In this document: piece after piece, positions 16,112-24,274 of the stretch
How the letters are laid out: the number at the start of each line of letters is the position of its first letter
Position numbering within the stretch: position 1 is the stretch's first letter
Origin: Solimonas_A sp052035235
Lineage (GTDB): Bacteria; Pseudomonadota; Gammaproteobacteria; Nevskiales; Nevskiaceae
NCBI GenBank assembly: GCA_052035235.1
Contig: JBPOHT010000010.1
Span: 62,001 to 126,000 of the forward strand
Length of the DNA: 64,000 nt
Direction: 5' to 3'
Notes under the pieces: generated by a model
What the model was told of the DNA's origin: nothing
The model's input: the letters and a program-made list of their open reading frames with translations, nothing else
The model's database searches: none
Made by a program: the position numbers and the translations under genes

Positions 16112-16145
16112 TGATACTCATTATCAATCAATAATGAATATCATT
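16112..16145 (-). promoter_or_regulatory. Fur box(es) upstream of the TonB receptor
   Basis: TGATACTCATTATCA (16112-16126) matches the 7-1-7 Fur consensus TGATAATnATTATCA with one mismatch. A second palindrome, AATGAATATCATT (16133-16145), lies 6 bases further upstream and may be an overlapping half-site array. Both lie 20-55 bases upstream of the chosen start, where Fur with iron would block transcription. Confidence 0.82.
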
Positions 16146-16226
16146 CAATGATTCGCCTTGCCCGCTCCTGCAGAGCGGCCAGCCGCTGTCGGAAGCCCCT
16201 GCCCTGCGCCACTCCCTGAAACGCAA

Positions 16227-16260
16227 GAAGCCGGCCCCACCCTGCGGCGGAGCCGGCTTC
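16227..16260 (-). terminator. Hairpin downstream of the secreted esterase
   Basis: GAAGCCGGC (16227-16235) pairs with GCCGGCTTC (16252-16260) around a 16-base loop, 13 bases past the esterase stop. The following minus-strand sequence is only weakly T-rich. Confidence 0.55.
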
Positions 16261-16272
16261 CTGTAAGCAGCC

Positions 16273-17103
16273 TTAGTGCGCGTTGAACCAGTCCACGATT
16301 TCCTCCGGCGCCTCCGGCAGGTACTCGTGACCCAGGCCCGGCGCCAGCACCTGGCGCGTGTCCACGCCCTGCGCCTGCAGGCGGGCGTGATAGGCCTGCA
16401 TGGTGTTGACCGGCACCGTGTAGTCGTTGCTGCCATGCAGGAACAGCGTCGGCGGGTGATTCCAGGGCAGCACGGCGGGGATGTTGCACATGGGGCCCAG
16501 GCAGGTGGCGTAGGAACCCGACTGCACCGCCAGCGCGCGGAAGCGGCCGGCAAAGCTCACCGCCATGCGCGAGGTGTTGTAGCCGCCACTGGACATGCCC
16601 GTGGCGTAAAGCCGCGTGCCGTTGATGGACCCGTACTGCTGCGCCACCAGGCCATTGATGACCTTGGTGAGGAAGCCGTAGTCATCGGTGCTGGTATAGG
16701 GAACCCAGCTATCCACACCCGGGGCGTTGGTGTCCCAGAACTGGTAGAGGCGCGCGTAGTTGGTCGGCGGCGCGATCACGGCGTAGCCGGCATCCAGCAG
16801 CGCCTCGATGGTGCGCACCTGGTGATAGGCGCCGGCCGGGGTGTAGTCCGGCGCGGTCCAGAACGTGGGAAAGACGCTGGGCTGGTACATCAGCACCGCC
16901 GGCCAGCCGCCCGCGGGCGGCGTACCGGCCGGCAGCTGGTACTGCACCACGCGGGGGATGCCGTAGTTCGACACCACGGTCTTGTTCTTGAAGGAGCAGC
17001 TCAGGGTGCGCGAGCTGCCGACGACAGTCTCGCTGCAGGCGGGGTCGGCCCAGGCCGGCAAGGCGGCAGCCGCCAGCAGGGCGGCGAACAGGATATGACG
17101 CAT
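16273..17103 (-). CDS. Secreted alpha/beta-hydrolase (PHB-depolymerase/feruloyl-esterase-like)
   Basis: 276 residues with a clear signal peptide (MRHILFAALLAAAALPAWA). The serine nucleophile is in GMSSGGYN (about Ser171), a typical G-x-S-x-G elbow. Asp227 in LHGSNDYTVP and His259 in GLGHEYLP complete the triad. Cysteines at about 23, 36, 201 and 206 suggest disulfides in an exported enzyme. Spacing and the LHGSxDxxVP motif are those of LpqC-type esterases and extracellular poly(3-hydroxybutyrate) depolymerases, but there is no substrate-binding domain. Polyester versus aryl-ester substrate cannot be decided. Confidence 0.85.
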   Translation of the reverse strand: MRHILFAALLAAAALPAWADPACSETVVGSSRTLSCSFKNKTVVSNYGIPRVVQYQLPAGTPPAGGWPAVLMYQPSVFPTFWTAPDYTPAGAYHQVRTIEALLDAGYAVIAPPTNYARLYQFWDTNAPGVDSWVPYTSTDDYGFLTKVINGLVAQQYGSINGTRLYATGMSSGGYNTSRMAVSFAGRFRALAVQSGSYATCLGPMCNIPAVLPWNHPPTLFLHGSNDYTVPVNTMQAYHARLQAQGVDTRQVLAPGLGHEYLPEAPEEIVDWFNAH

Positions 17104-17219
17104 GATCTCTCTCCAGAGGTGATCGGTGGCGGAAAACCCGTCTCGGCGGGCTGGAGAGGATTGTGTGAAGCTCCGCCCGGGCTGTCTTGGACGCCGCGCT
17201 TGGATGAAACGACTGCCGC

Positions 17220-18017
17220 TCAGCGCCGGAAGTGCAACCTGTACAGGCGCGGGTCGGTCATGACCGAGGGATTCATGCCGAAGATCTCGTTCATCACGCG
17301 GTCGGCATGCGCCAGGTCATAGAAGCCCGCCGCCAGCGCGATCTCGGTGAAACTGCTGCCCTCGCGCCACATCTGGGCCGCCTTCGAGCCGGCCACCCAG
17401 CGCATGTACTGCGAGATGGTGCAGCCGACGTGGCGCTGGAACAGCGCGCGCAGGCGCGAGGCCGACAGCTGCGCCTCGCGCGACAGGTCCTCGTGCGAGA
17501 GCTGGTCCAGCGGCAGGCGCTCGATCTTCTCCATCACGCGCCGGATGCGCGGCTCGCGCAGCAGCGGCGGGCGCGGCGGATCGCAGCAGGCATCCACGGC
17601 CGCGCCGAACAGCGCCACCGCCGCCTCGATGTCCAGGCTGCCCGGCTGCTGTGCCGCCAGCAGGCCACGCAGGCGGTCACGCAATGCCGGAGCCAGCACC
17701 AGCGGCTGCCCGGGAGCCAGGTAGGGTGCCAGGCGCAGGTAGGCCTCGCTGCTGACGCTGGCATCCATCAGGGTGAAGGGCCGGCCGTGGCTGCTGATCC
17801 AGTCCCGCTGGATGTTGACGGGCAGCAGCACCGCCTCGTATTCGCGGGCCGGCTGGTCGTTGATGCCCAGGCTAAACGTGCCCTCGTGCGCCACCAGCAA
17901 GGTGGCCGATGGCCGGTGATAAGGGTTATGGCGCCGGTCCAGCTCGTAGCCGCAACCCTGCAGCAGGAAGCAGCGATCCCACAGGTAGACCTGCATGTGC
18001 GGGCCGGCTGCACTCAT
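17220..18017 (-). CDS. AraC family transcriptional regulator
   Basis: 265 residues: a cupin-like N-terminal sensor (LLVAHEGTFSLGIN) and a C-terminal double HTH from about 165 (HEDLSREAQLSASRLRALFQRHVGCTISQYMRW, then EIALAAGFYDLAHADRVMNEIFGMNPS). The second HTH keeps the AGFxDxxHxxRxFxxxxGxxP pattern. ATG 18017 has the ribosome site GGAAGGG; an in-frame ATG at 18041 lacks one. The effector is unknown, and the adjacent esterase is a possible target. Confidence 0.92.
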   Translation of the reverse strand: MSAAGPHMQVYLWDRCFLLQGCGYELDRRHNPYHRPSATLLVAHEGTFSLGINDQPAREYEAVLLPVNIQRDWISSHGRPFTLMDASVSSEAYLRLAPYLAPGQPLVLAPALRDRLRGLLAAQQPGSLDIEAAVALFGAAVDACCDPPRPPLLREPRIRRVMEKIERLPLDQLSHEDLSREAQLSASRLRALFQRHVGCTISQYMRWVAGSKAAQMWREGSSFTEIALAAGFYDLAHADRVMNEIFGMNPSVMTDPRLYRLHFRR

Positions 18018-18128
18018 CGCCCTTCCCTCTCTCCCCGGCAACGGCCCTTGGGCCCGCCCTCATCGTTGTGGGCGGCAGTATGGCCCAGCCGGTCAAGGAG
18101 ACAATCGTCCCTGCGTCAGCGGCCCGTG

Positions 18129-19946
18129 TCAGCGCGGCCGGGTCAGGGCCTCGGTCTCCGGGCTCAGGGCCTTGCCCTGCTGGCGCGGCTCGGTCAGCGG
18201 GCGCGGCTTCAGGCGATTGCCGTGCATCAGGTCGCGGCCGGCGGTGATGCCGCCGGTGACCTGGATGGTCAGCCGCTCCAGGTCGCGGCGACGCACGTCG
18301 TCGGCGATCTCCTCGGCCTCCGCCGCCGGCACGCCCAGCGCCAGCAGCGCGGCATGGCCGAAGGCGCTGGCCGACTCGAAGGTCTCGCGGATCTGGTAGT
18401 CCACGTCGGCGGCGATCAGCTTCATCGCATGCTCGCGGTCGAAAGCGCGCACCAGCAGCTTGGCATGCGGAAACTCATGCTTCACCAGCTCCACGATCTT
18501 CAGCGCCGCCTCGCGGTTGTCGATGCACACCGCCACCACCTGCGCCTTCTCCACGCCGGAAGCGCGCAGCACGTCCAGGCGCGTGCCGTCACCGTAGTAG
18601 ACCTTGAAGCCGAAATCCGAGGCGCTGCGGATCATGTCGGTATCGGTATCGATGATCGCCACCTGGAAGCCGCGGGCCAGCAGCGCCTGGCTGGCCACCT
18701 GGCCGAAGCGACCGAAGCCGATCAGCAGCACGCGACCTTCCAGGCCCTCGGCCGCATCGACGCCGTCCATCGACTCGCCCGCGCGCGGGATCAGCCAGCG
18801 CAGCGAGATCACCACCAGCGGCGTCAGCGCCATCGACAGGATCACGATCGCCGTGAACACCGCATTGAGCTGAGCGTCGAAGATGCCCGCCGCCGCGCCA
18901 GCCGCATACAGCACGAAAGCGAACTCACCACCCTGCGCCATCATCGCCGTGCGGTGCAGCGCGTCGTCATGGGCTCCGCGGTACAGGCGCGCCACGCCGT
19001 AGATGCCGGCGGCCTTCACCGCCATGAACACCAGGGTGCCGCCCAGGATCAGCGCCCATTGCGCGCCGAACACCTTCAGGTCCAGCGACATGCCCACGCT
19101 GAGGAAGAACAGGCCCAGCAGGATGCCGCGGAAAGGCTCGATGTCCGCCTCCAGCTGGTGGCGGAAGGTGGATTCCGACAGCAGCACGCCGGCCAGGAAA
19201 GCGCCCATGGCCATCGACAGGCCGCCGAGCTGCATCAGCAGGGCCGCGCCCAGCACCACCAGCAGCGCCGCCGCGGTCATGACCTCGCGGGCGCGCGCCG
19301 CCGCCAGCAGGCGGAACAACGGGTTCAGCAGCCAGCGACCGGCCAGCACCAGGCCGACGATGGCGCCCATGCCCAGGCCGACACTGACCCAGCGCGACTG
19401 CCCGCCCGCTTCCGCCGCCGGCGCCAGGAAGGCGACGAAGGCCAGCAGCGGCACGATCGCCAGGTCTTCCAGCAGCAGCACCGAAACGATGCGCTGGCCG
19501 CGCGGGGTGGAGGTCTCGCCGCGCTCGTCCAGCAGCAGCATCACCGTGGCGGTGGATGTCATCACGAAGCCCATCGCCGCGACGAAGGCAGCGGCCGGCG
19601 CCAGGTCGAAGGCCAGGATGCCCAGACCCGTCAGCAGGAGCCCGCAGAACGCCACCTGGGTCAGGCCCAGGCCGAAGATCTCGCCGCGCAGGCTCCACAG
19701 CCGCGTCGGCTGCATCTCCAGGCCGATCACGAACAGGAACATGACCACGCCCAGCTCGGCCACGTGCAGGATCGCCTGCGGATCGCTGAACCAGCCCAGG
19801 CCAAAGGGGCCGATGACGATGCCGGCGGCGAGATAACCCAGCACGGAGCCCAGGCCCAGGCGCTTGAACAGCGGCACGGCAACCACGCCGGCTCCCAGCA
19901 GCGCCACTACCTTGACCAGCTCGCTCGCTCCGCCCTCGACCGCCAT
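18129..19946 (-). CDS. K+/H+ antiporter, KefB/KefC (CPA2) type
   Basis: 605 residues. Residues 1-390 are a 12-13-helix cation:proton antiporter (CPA2) core, including GLEMQPTRLW, a conserved LLEDLAIVPLL with the ion-binding acidic residues, and MMAQGGEFAFVL. Residues about 405-525 are an RCK/TrkA-N nucleotide-binding domain beginning VLLIGFGRFGQVASQALL with Asp in AIIDTD. Kef proteins export K+ to acidify the cytoplasm, gated by glutathione adducts or nucleotide. No KefF/KefG ancillary oxidoreductase is next to it, so glutathione gating is uncertain. Confidence 0.93.
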   Translation of the reverse strand: MAVEGGASELVKVVALLGAGVVAVPLFKRLGLGSVLGYLAAGIVIGPFGLGWFSDPQAILHVAELGVVMFLFVIGLEMQPTRLWSLRGEIFGLGLTQVAFCGLLLTGLGILAFDLAPAAAFVAAMGFVMTSTATVMLLLDERGETSTPRGQRIVSVLLLEDLAIVPLLAFVAFLAPAAEAGGQSRWVSVGLGMGAIVGLVLAGRWLLNPLFRLLAAARAREVMTAAALLVVLGAALLMQLGGLSMAMGAFLAGVLLSESTFRHQLEADIEPFRGILLGLFFLSVGMSLDLKVFGAQWALILGGTLVFMAVKAAGIYGVARLYRGAHDDALHRTAMMAQGGEFAFVLYAAGAAAGIFDAQLNAVFTAIVILSMALTPLVVISLRWLIPRAGESMDGVDAAEGLEGRVLLIGFGRFGQVASQALLARGFQVAIIDTDTDMIRSASDFGFKVYYGDGTRLDVLRASGVEKAQVVAVCIDNREAALKIVELVKHEFPHAKLLVRAFDREHAMKLIAADVDYQIRETFESASAFGHAALLALGVPAAEAEEIADDVRRRDLERLTIQVTGGITAGRDLMHGNRLKPRPLTEPRQQGKALSPETEALTRPR

Positions 19947-20008
19947 GCGCTTGTTCTCCCGGGTTCAGGCGGGATGCTACCCCGAGGCGCAGGCACGCGG
20001 CCACAAAA

Positions 20009-20036
20009 AAGGCCGCATCCCGGAGGATGCGGCCTT
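20009..20036 (-). terminator. Intrinsic terminator after the YceI gene
   Basis: A perfect 12-bp stem AAGGCCGCATCC / GGATGCGGCCTT with a 4-base loop (20021-20024). On the minus strand the stem runs into TTTTTTGTGG, giving a classical rho-independent terminator for transcripts coming from the YceI gene. Confidence 0.85.
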
Positions 20037-20070
20037 GAAGCCCCGAGAAGAGCAACGAACGCCTGTCGGC

Positions 20071-20102
20071 CGTTCGTGCTGAGCCTGTCGAAGCATGAGC
20101 GG
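20071..20102. repeat. Dispersed TTCGTGCTGAGCCTGTCGAA repeat
   Basis: The core is nearly identical to 58818-58846. A diverged partner in opposite orientation (CACCCTTCGACAAACCCAGGG) lies at 20240-20267. It appears non-coding. Confidence 0.65.
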
Positions 20103-20279
20103 ACGGTGCGCCATCGTTGCAAGCCATGCCATCCATGGCGAGGCAGCAGTGAACTGAGCGATCCCCGGGGCGGCCCTCCATGGCCGCCCGTGATCCATCG
20201 CAGGCGATGACATTGAGTCATCGCCCAAGCGCGATGGACCACCCTTCGACAAACCCAGGGTGAACGACTTGGGGGACTT

Positions 20280-20855
20280 TCAGTCCTGCCTGATCGCCTC
20301 CACCTGGATGCGGATCAGGATCTTGCCCATGCCGTTGTCGGCGTACTGGGTCATGCCGTAGTCGGCGCGGTCCAGCATGCCCTCCGCGTCCGCACCGCAG
20401 ACCTCCTTCTTGTAGAAGGGATGGTCAATGCACTTGAAGCTCTTGATCTTCAGCTTCAGCGGCTTGGTCACGCCGCGCATGGTCAGCTGGCCGTCTACCT
20501 CGGTCGGGTCGGCGCCCTTGCCCTTGAAGACCAGCTTGCCCTTGTAGTCCAGCGTCGGGAACTGCGCCGCATTGAGCCAGTCCTCCGCGATGGAGTGCTT
20601 GTTCATCTCGTCATGGCCGAAGTCGATGCTGGCGGTCTCGGTCTTGATGTCCACCGTGCCGGTCCTGGCCTTGGCGTCGTAGGTCACCGTGCCGGAGCTC
20701 TTGTTGAACTTGCCGCGCCAGATCGAGATGCCCATGTGGCTCATCTCCAGGCTCGGATAGGTGTGGTGCGTCTCGATCTCGTAGGTGGCGGCGGAAGCGG
20801 CGCCAGAGACCAGGCTGGCGGCCAGCGCCAGGGGCAGCATGCAGCGGGTGAACAT
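20280..20855 (-). CDS. YceI family periplasmic protein
   Basis: 191 residues with a signal peptide cleaved after VSGAASA. YceI proteins are lipocalin-like barrels that bind polyisoprenoids or fatty-acid amides. Family blocks seen are YEIETHHTYPSLEMSHMGISIWRGKF, GTVDIKTETASIDFG and the DADYGMxxY-type end (RADYGMTQYADNGMG). Two cysteines (CIDHPFYKKEVC) about 12 residues apart probably form a periplasmic disulfide. It sits downstream of a SnoaL/DUF1579/DUF1428/VOC series on the same strand, but its own 50-base upstream gap may hold a promoter. Confidence 0.92.
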   Translation of the reverse strand: MFTRCMLPLALAASLVSGAASAATYEIETHHTYPSLEMSHMGISIWRGKFNKSSGTVTYDAKARTGTVDIKTETASIDFGHDEMNKHSIAEDWLNAAQFPTLDYKGKLVFKGKGADPTEVDGQLTMRGVTKPLKLKIKSFKCIDHPFYKKEVCGADAEGMLDRADYGMTQYADNGMGKILIRIQVEAIRQD

Positions 20856-20905
20856 GGGGATTCTCCTGTCGTCTTGTTGTACGGATGATGTTTGGTTGTA
20901 GCGAA

Positions 20906-21280
20906 TCAGAACATGCCGTTTTCGTTTTGCATCTGTTCGGGCACCGGCTGGCCCAGGTCCCAGAGCTCCGCGATCAGCCCATCCTCGAAGCGGAAGATGT
21001 GCACCAGGGCCATGCCACGATCCTCAGGCTCCAGGCGCAGGTGGGTATGCACGGCCACGGTGTCGCCGTCCTCCAGCGCATGCCGGACCTGCGCCAGCTT
21101 GCGTGGGAAGCGCTCGTGGTTGTCTTCCATGCCGCGCATCAGCGAATCCGCGTCCCCCGCAAACCAGGCATTGTGGTGCCGGAAGCCCGGGGCCACGTGG
21201 CGCCGGTAGGCCGCGCGAATCTCGCCGGCCGTCACCATGCGCAGGAAATCCAGCGCACGATCCTTCAGCGAAGGCTCCAT
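20906..21280 (-). CDS. SnoaL-like / NTF2-like protein
   Basis: 124 residues in the cone-shaped alpha+beta fold of SnoaL-like polyketide cyclases: an N-terminal helix (DRALDFLRMVTAGEIRAAYRRHV), then APGFRHHNAWFAGDADSL and a strand run ending HIFRFEDGLIAELWDLGQPVPE. This domain is very common in small stress-response operons. No catalytic Asp/His pair can be assigned with confidence. It follows the DUF1579 gene with a 1-base gap, so they are one operon. Confidence 0.85.
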   Translation of the reverse strand: MEPSLKDRALDFLRMVTAGEIRAAYRRHVAPGFRHHNAWFAGDADSLMRGMEDNHERFPRKLAQVRHALEDGDTVAVHTHLRLEPEDRGMALVHIFRFEDGLIAELWDLGQPVPEQMQNENGMF

Positions 21281-21281
21281 C

Positions 21282-21767
21282 TCAGGCCTTCACGCGGTGG
21301 TGGTCGGAGCTCATGAACGGCGTCCAGCGACCGTCGTCGCCCTTGACCTGGGAGCTGAGGCGCCAGTGGTCGCGATCCACGATGGTGACGATGTCCTGGT
21401 AGTCGGCCCACTTGCCTTCCACGCCGAAGACCGGCCCGCGCGCATCCAGCGTCAGCACCTTGCCGCTCTCGTCGAGTTGCCCTTCGTAGAGCCACATCAT
21501 CGTCATCACCGACGCGATGAAACTGCCGACATAGCTCTGCTTGGCCGGATCGTAGCCCAGGGTGATGATGCTGCTCATCTCGGCGCCATCCGGCCCCGGG
21601 GTACGCCCCTCGATCTGGATCCACAATCCGCCCAGCGTACGGACGGTCTCGCTGCCGCTCATCTTCTCCGGCGGCTGGTCCGGCCCGGCGAAGCTTTCGC
21701 CCTCATAGGTCCAGGCGCCGAGCAACTGTTGCAGCCACAGGTGTTCCTTCTGCGGTTCGCCGTGCAT
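21282..21767 (-). CDS. DUF1579 family protein
   Basis: 161 residues. Blocks LQQLLGAWTYEGESF, RTLGGLWIQIEGR and IITLGYDPAKQSYVGSFIASVMTMMWLYEGQ are diagnostic of DUF1579, a beta-barrel family (lipocalin-like) of unknown function often encoded beside YCII, VOC and SnoaL-like genes and ECF sigma factors. It is in a tight operon between DUF1428 upstream and SnoaL downstream. Confidence 0.88.
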   Translation of the reverse strand: MHGEPQKEHLWLQQLLGAWTYEGESFAGPDQPPEKMSGSETVRTLGGLWIQIEGRTPGPDGAEMSSIITLGYDPAKQSYVGSFIASVMTMMWLYEGQLDESGKVLTLDARGPVFGVEGKWADYQDIVTIVDRDHWRLSSQVKGDDGRWTPFMSSDHHRVKA

Positions 21768-21777
21768 CGCCGTCGAC

Positions 21778-22134
21778 TCAGAGCGAGACGATGGGCTTGA
21801 AGCCGCCCCAGAACATGCGCTTGCCGTCGAAGGGCACGTCCTTCATCTCCATGTTGGCCATCAGCGGGTCCTTCATGACCTTGCCCATTACCTGGTCGCG
21901 ATGCTTGCGCGACTTGTAGACGGCATAGGAAAAGACCACCACCTCGCCTTCCTTGAGCTTCACCGCCTGGGGAAAGGAGGTCCTCTTGCCCGGCTGCACG
22001 TCATCGGCCACGCATTCCACGTACTGCAGCGCGCCATGCTTCATCCACACCTTGCCGGCCTTGCGCGCCATCTTGCGATAGGCGTCCAGGTTCTTCTTCG
22101 GGACCGGCAACACGAAACTGTCGACATAAGCCAT
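21778..22134 (-). CDS. DUF1428 family protein
   Basis: 118 residues, ferredoxin-like fold. It begins MAYVDSFVLPVPKKNLDAYRKMA and contains VECVADDVQPGK and VVFSYAVYKSRKHRDQVMGKVMKDP, then GKRMFWGGFKPI, all standard DUF1428 landmarks. Function is unknown; the fold resembles antibiotic-biosynthesis-monooxygenase/dimeric alpha-beta-barrel proteins, as do YCII proteins. The ATG at 22134 has a GAGGAGA ribosome site; the open frame upstream is spurious. Confidence 0.93.
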   Translation of the reverse strand: MAYVDSFVLPVPKKNLDAYRKMARKAGKVWMKHGALQYVECVADDVQPGKRTSFPQAVKLKEGEVVVFSYAVYKSRKHRDQVMGKVMKDPLMANMEMKDVPFDGKRMFWGGFKPIVSL

Positions 22135-22171
22135 ATGGTTCTCCTCGCAGGAAATCGATGAAGCGCGCGGG

Positions 22172-22576
22172 TCAGCCCTTTGGCGCCTCGGGGGACATGT
22201 GGATGAGCTCCCAGATATGGCCATCCAGGTCCTGGAAGCCATGCTGGTACATGAAGCCGTGATCCTGCGGCGGGTGGTAGGTGCTGCCGCCGGCGGACAC
22301 CGCCTTCTTCACCATCTCGTCGACCGCCTCGCGGCTGTCGCGGCTGAGGCAGACCAGCACCTCGGTGCTCTTGCGCGCATCGCAGATCGGCTTGGGCGTG
22401 AAGGTCTTGAACTTGGCCTCGGTCAGCAGCATCGCGTAGATGTTGTCGCCGATCACCATGCAGGCCGCCGTGTCGTCGGTGAACTGGTTGTTGAAGCCGA
22501 AACCCAATTGCTTGAAGAAGTCCACCGAGGCCGCAAGGTCGCGGACCGGCAGGTTGACGAAGATCTGCGTGCTCAT
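22172..22576 (-). CDS. VOC family protein (glyoxalase/bleomycin-resistance fold)
   Basis: 134 residues, two beta-alpha-beta-beta-beta modules. It opens IFVNLPVRDLAASVDFFKQLGF, has the middle CLSRDSREAVDEMVKKAVSAGG, and ends GFMYQHGFQDLDGHIWELIHM, a typical end of metal-dependent VOC enzymes with an acidic ligand in the last strand. ATG 22576 is preceded by AAAAGGAT. It is the first gene of a four-gene minus-strand operon divergent from the YCII/ECF cluster. Confidence 0.9.
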   Translation of the reverse strand: MSTQIFVNLPVRDLAASVDFFKQLGFGFNNQFTDDTAACMVIGDNIYAMLLTEAKFKTFTPKPICDARKSTEVLVCLSRDSREAVDEMVKKAVSAGGSTYHPPQDHGFMYQHGFQDLDGHIWELIHMSPEAPKG

Positions 22577-22880
22577 CGTGAAATCCTTTTCCTGGAATGA
22601 ACGCCTCAGCAATCGACCCGCGAACACGCCGCGAGTTCGCCGCCGCCTTTTTCAAGCTAGCACTGCTCGCGGCGCGGAGCCAACTCCCGCCCTCTCCCGG
22701 AGACCGGCCGCCATACAAACAACAAATCATTACATTTCATGGCCTTGCAATTTAATGCACCCATAAGGCCGGCAAGCCTGTCGAAATCGGCCCGGCTCGT
22801 TCGACGTATTCGTAATACCGGGAAACAGGGCGGCGGAAACCTTCCCTCCCGGCCCCAATGAAGCCAACAGGAGAAGGACG
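22577..22880. other. Divergent regulatory region of the ECF42 locus
   Basis: This 304-base non-coding gap lies between the minus-strand VOC operon and the plus-strand YCII operon. It has an unusually AT-rich stretch (about 22715-22760) beside the dyad TGTCGAA...TTCGACG. No small gene is seen. Confidence 0.6.
22779..22805 (+). promoter_or_regulatory. Putative ECF42-type promoter
   Basis: TGTCGA (22779-22784), a 17-base spacer, then CGAC (22802-22805). This is the -35 TGTCGA / -10 CG(A/T)C motif that I recall being reported for ECF42 sigma factors in Streptomyces. The first gene starts about 75 bases downstream. Because GTCGAA...TTCGAC is a dyad, the opposite strand reads CGTCGA-N17-CGAC and could serve the divergent VOC operon. 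Caution: the left half resembles the dispersed CCTGTCGAAG repeat. Confidence 0.55.
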
Positions 22881-23306
22881 ATGCGCGTGATGGTACTGAT
22901 CAAGGCCGACAAGAACTCCGAAGCCGGCGTGATGCCGGACCCGCAACTGCTGACGGAGATGGGCCAATACAACGAAGAGCTGGTGAAGGCCGGCATCCTG
23001 CTGGCCGGCGAAGGCCTGCACCCGAGCTCACGCGGCGCCCGCGTGCGCTTCGAGGGCCGCCAGCGTTCGGTGATCGACGGCCCCTTCGCCGAGACCAAGG
23101 AACTGCTGGCCGGCTTCTGGCTGTGGCAGGTGCGCTCGATGGAAGAAGCCATAGAGTGGGTCAAGCGCTGCCCCAACCCCATGGGCGATGCCTGTGAGGT
23201 CGAGATCCGCCCGGTATTCGAAGCCGACGACTTCGGCGAGGCCATGACACCGGAACTGCGCGAGCAGGAAGACCGCCTGCGCGAGCAGATCGCCGCACGT
23301 CACTGA
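22881..23306 (+). CDS. YCII/DGPF family protein 1
   Basis: 141 residues of the YCII-related fold (dimeric alpha-beta barrel). It begins MRVMVLIKADKNSEAGVMP and carries the DGPF signature IDGPFAETKELLAGFWLWQV at about 69-88, then EEAIEWVKRCPNP. DGPF proteins are the hallmark neighbours of ECF41/ECF42-type sigma factors; their chemistry is unknown. It is the first gene of the plus-strand cluster behind the putative ECF42 promoter. Confidence 0.93.
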   Translation: MRVMVLIKADKNSEAGVMPDPQLLTEMGQYNEELVKAGILLAGEGLHPSSRGARVRFEGRQRSVIDGPFAETKELLAGFWLWQVRSMEEAIEWVKRCPNPMGDACEVEIRPVFEADDFGEAMTPELREQEDRLREQIAARH

Positions 23307-23343
23307 TATCCACCCACGCCGCTGCATCACAGGGAGTGAACGC

Positions 23344-23787
23344 ATGCTTTTCATGATCATCCGCAAGGGCGACGCCATCACCGAGTCCGGTGCCCTGCCC
23401 GGCCCCGAAGCAGTCGAAGCCATGGGCCGCTACCGCGACGAGCTGACTGCGGCCGGTGTCTACCGCGGCGGCGACGGACTGCTGCCGACCGCCGTCGGCG
23501 CCAAGCTGCGCTACTCCGCTGGCCGCACTACGGTGACCGACGGCCCCTTCACCGAAGCCAAGGAGATCATCGCCGGCTTCGTGCTGGTGGAGGTCGCCGC
23601 ATTGGCTGATGCGGTGCACTGGGCCCGGCTCTGCCCGTCCCTGGCCGGTGGCGAGGTCGAGATCGAGATCCGCCAGGTCGCCGAGGCGGCGCACTTCCCG
23701 GCGGCGCTGCGGCCGGCGGTGGCACGCATGCCCTGGAGCACGGCCTCCGCCCAGGCCGCCGCCAGCCCGCTCGGAGCCGCCGCATGA
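23344..23787 (+). CDS. YCII/DGPF family protein 2
   Basis: 147 residues, a diverged paralogue of its neighbours: MLFMIIRKGD start, TDGPFTEAKEIIAGFVLVEV signature, and ADAVHWARLCP. It has an alanine-rich C-terminal extension (SAQAAASPLGAAA). It sits 37 bases after the first copy and overlaps the following MAPEG gene by 4 bases, supporting one operon. Confidence 0.92.
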   Translation: MLFMIIRKGDAITESGALPGPEAVEAMGRYRDELTAAGVYRGGDGLLPTAVGAKLRYSAGRTTVTDGPFTEAKEIIAGFVLVEVAALADAVHWARLCPSLAGGEVEIEIRQVAEAAHFPAALRPAVARMPWSTASAQAAASPLGAAA

Positions 23788-24227
23788 ACCCCCTGGAGCT
23801 CTACCCCGCGCTCGGTGCCTACGCACTCACCTGCCTGTTGCTGGTGGTGAACCTGCTGTTCCTCTGGGGCTACAGCGGCGCTGTCCGGGGCAGAACCAAA
23901 ATCGCCATCAACCCCGAGGACGCCGCGCAGTTCGGCGGCGAATTGCGCGACGGCGATCCGCCCGAGGTGGCGCGCGTGCTGCGCGCGCACCGCAACGCCG
24001 AGTCGGCGATCTACCCCTTCCTGCTGCTGGGCCTGGTCTACGTGCTGATCGGCGGCGGCCTGAAGCTGGCCAGCGCGCTGTTCGCCATCTTTGTGGCGGC
24101 ACGCTATGCCCACTCCTTCACCTATCTCAAGGCGCTGCAACCCTGGCGCACCATCAGTTTCCTGATCGGCGGCCTCGCCATGATCGTGCTGCTGCTGGAC
24201 ATCGCCTGGCGGCTGTTGAGCCGCTAA
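23784..24227 (+). CDS. MAPEG family protein (microsomal PGES/MGST1-like)
   Basis: 147-residue four-helix membrane protein. The motif VLRAHRNAESAIYPFLLLGLVYVL around residues 65-88 is the MGST1/PGES-type signature (R-x-H-R-N then E-x-I-x-P). Members use glutathione to detoxify lipid electrophiles and peroxides. ATGA overlap with the previous YCII gene. In an ECF42 cluster it suggests that the stress sensed involves reactive lipids or electrophiles, which is inference. Confidence 0.9.
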   Translation: MNPLELYPALGAYALTCLLLVVNLLFLWGYSGAVRGRTKIAINPEDAAQFGGELRDGDPPEVARVLRAHRNAESAIYPFLLLGLVYVLIGGGLKLASALFAIFVAARYAHSFTYLKALQPWRTISFLIGGLAMIVLLLDIAWRLLSR

Positions 24228-24274
24228 AAACCTCTCACATGATTCTCTTCAGGATCAGATCAAGGAATACACCC

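Larger units (their letters stand above)
19947..20279. other. Repeat-rich intergenic region
   Basis: This 333-base gap between kefB and the YceI gene (both minus strand) contains a strong terminator (20009-20036), two copies of the dispersed TTCGACA-type repeat, and a short GGGGCGGCC...GGCCGCCC inverted motif near 20165-20190. No gene is seen. Confidence 0.65.

Noticed and set aside
16112..16127. ATG codons at 16121 and 16127 as the TonB receptor start
   Set aside because: They fall in the Fur box, have no ribosome site, and add a charged leader ahead of a normal signal peptide.
17232..20210. A 992-codon open frame on the plus strand opposite the AraC and KefB genes
   Set aside because: Low-complexity His/Arg/Gln-rich translation spanning two well-defined genes on the other strand; a GC-bias shadow.
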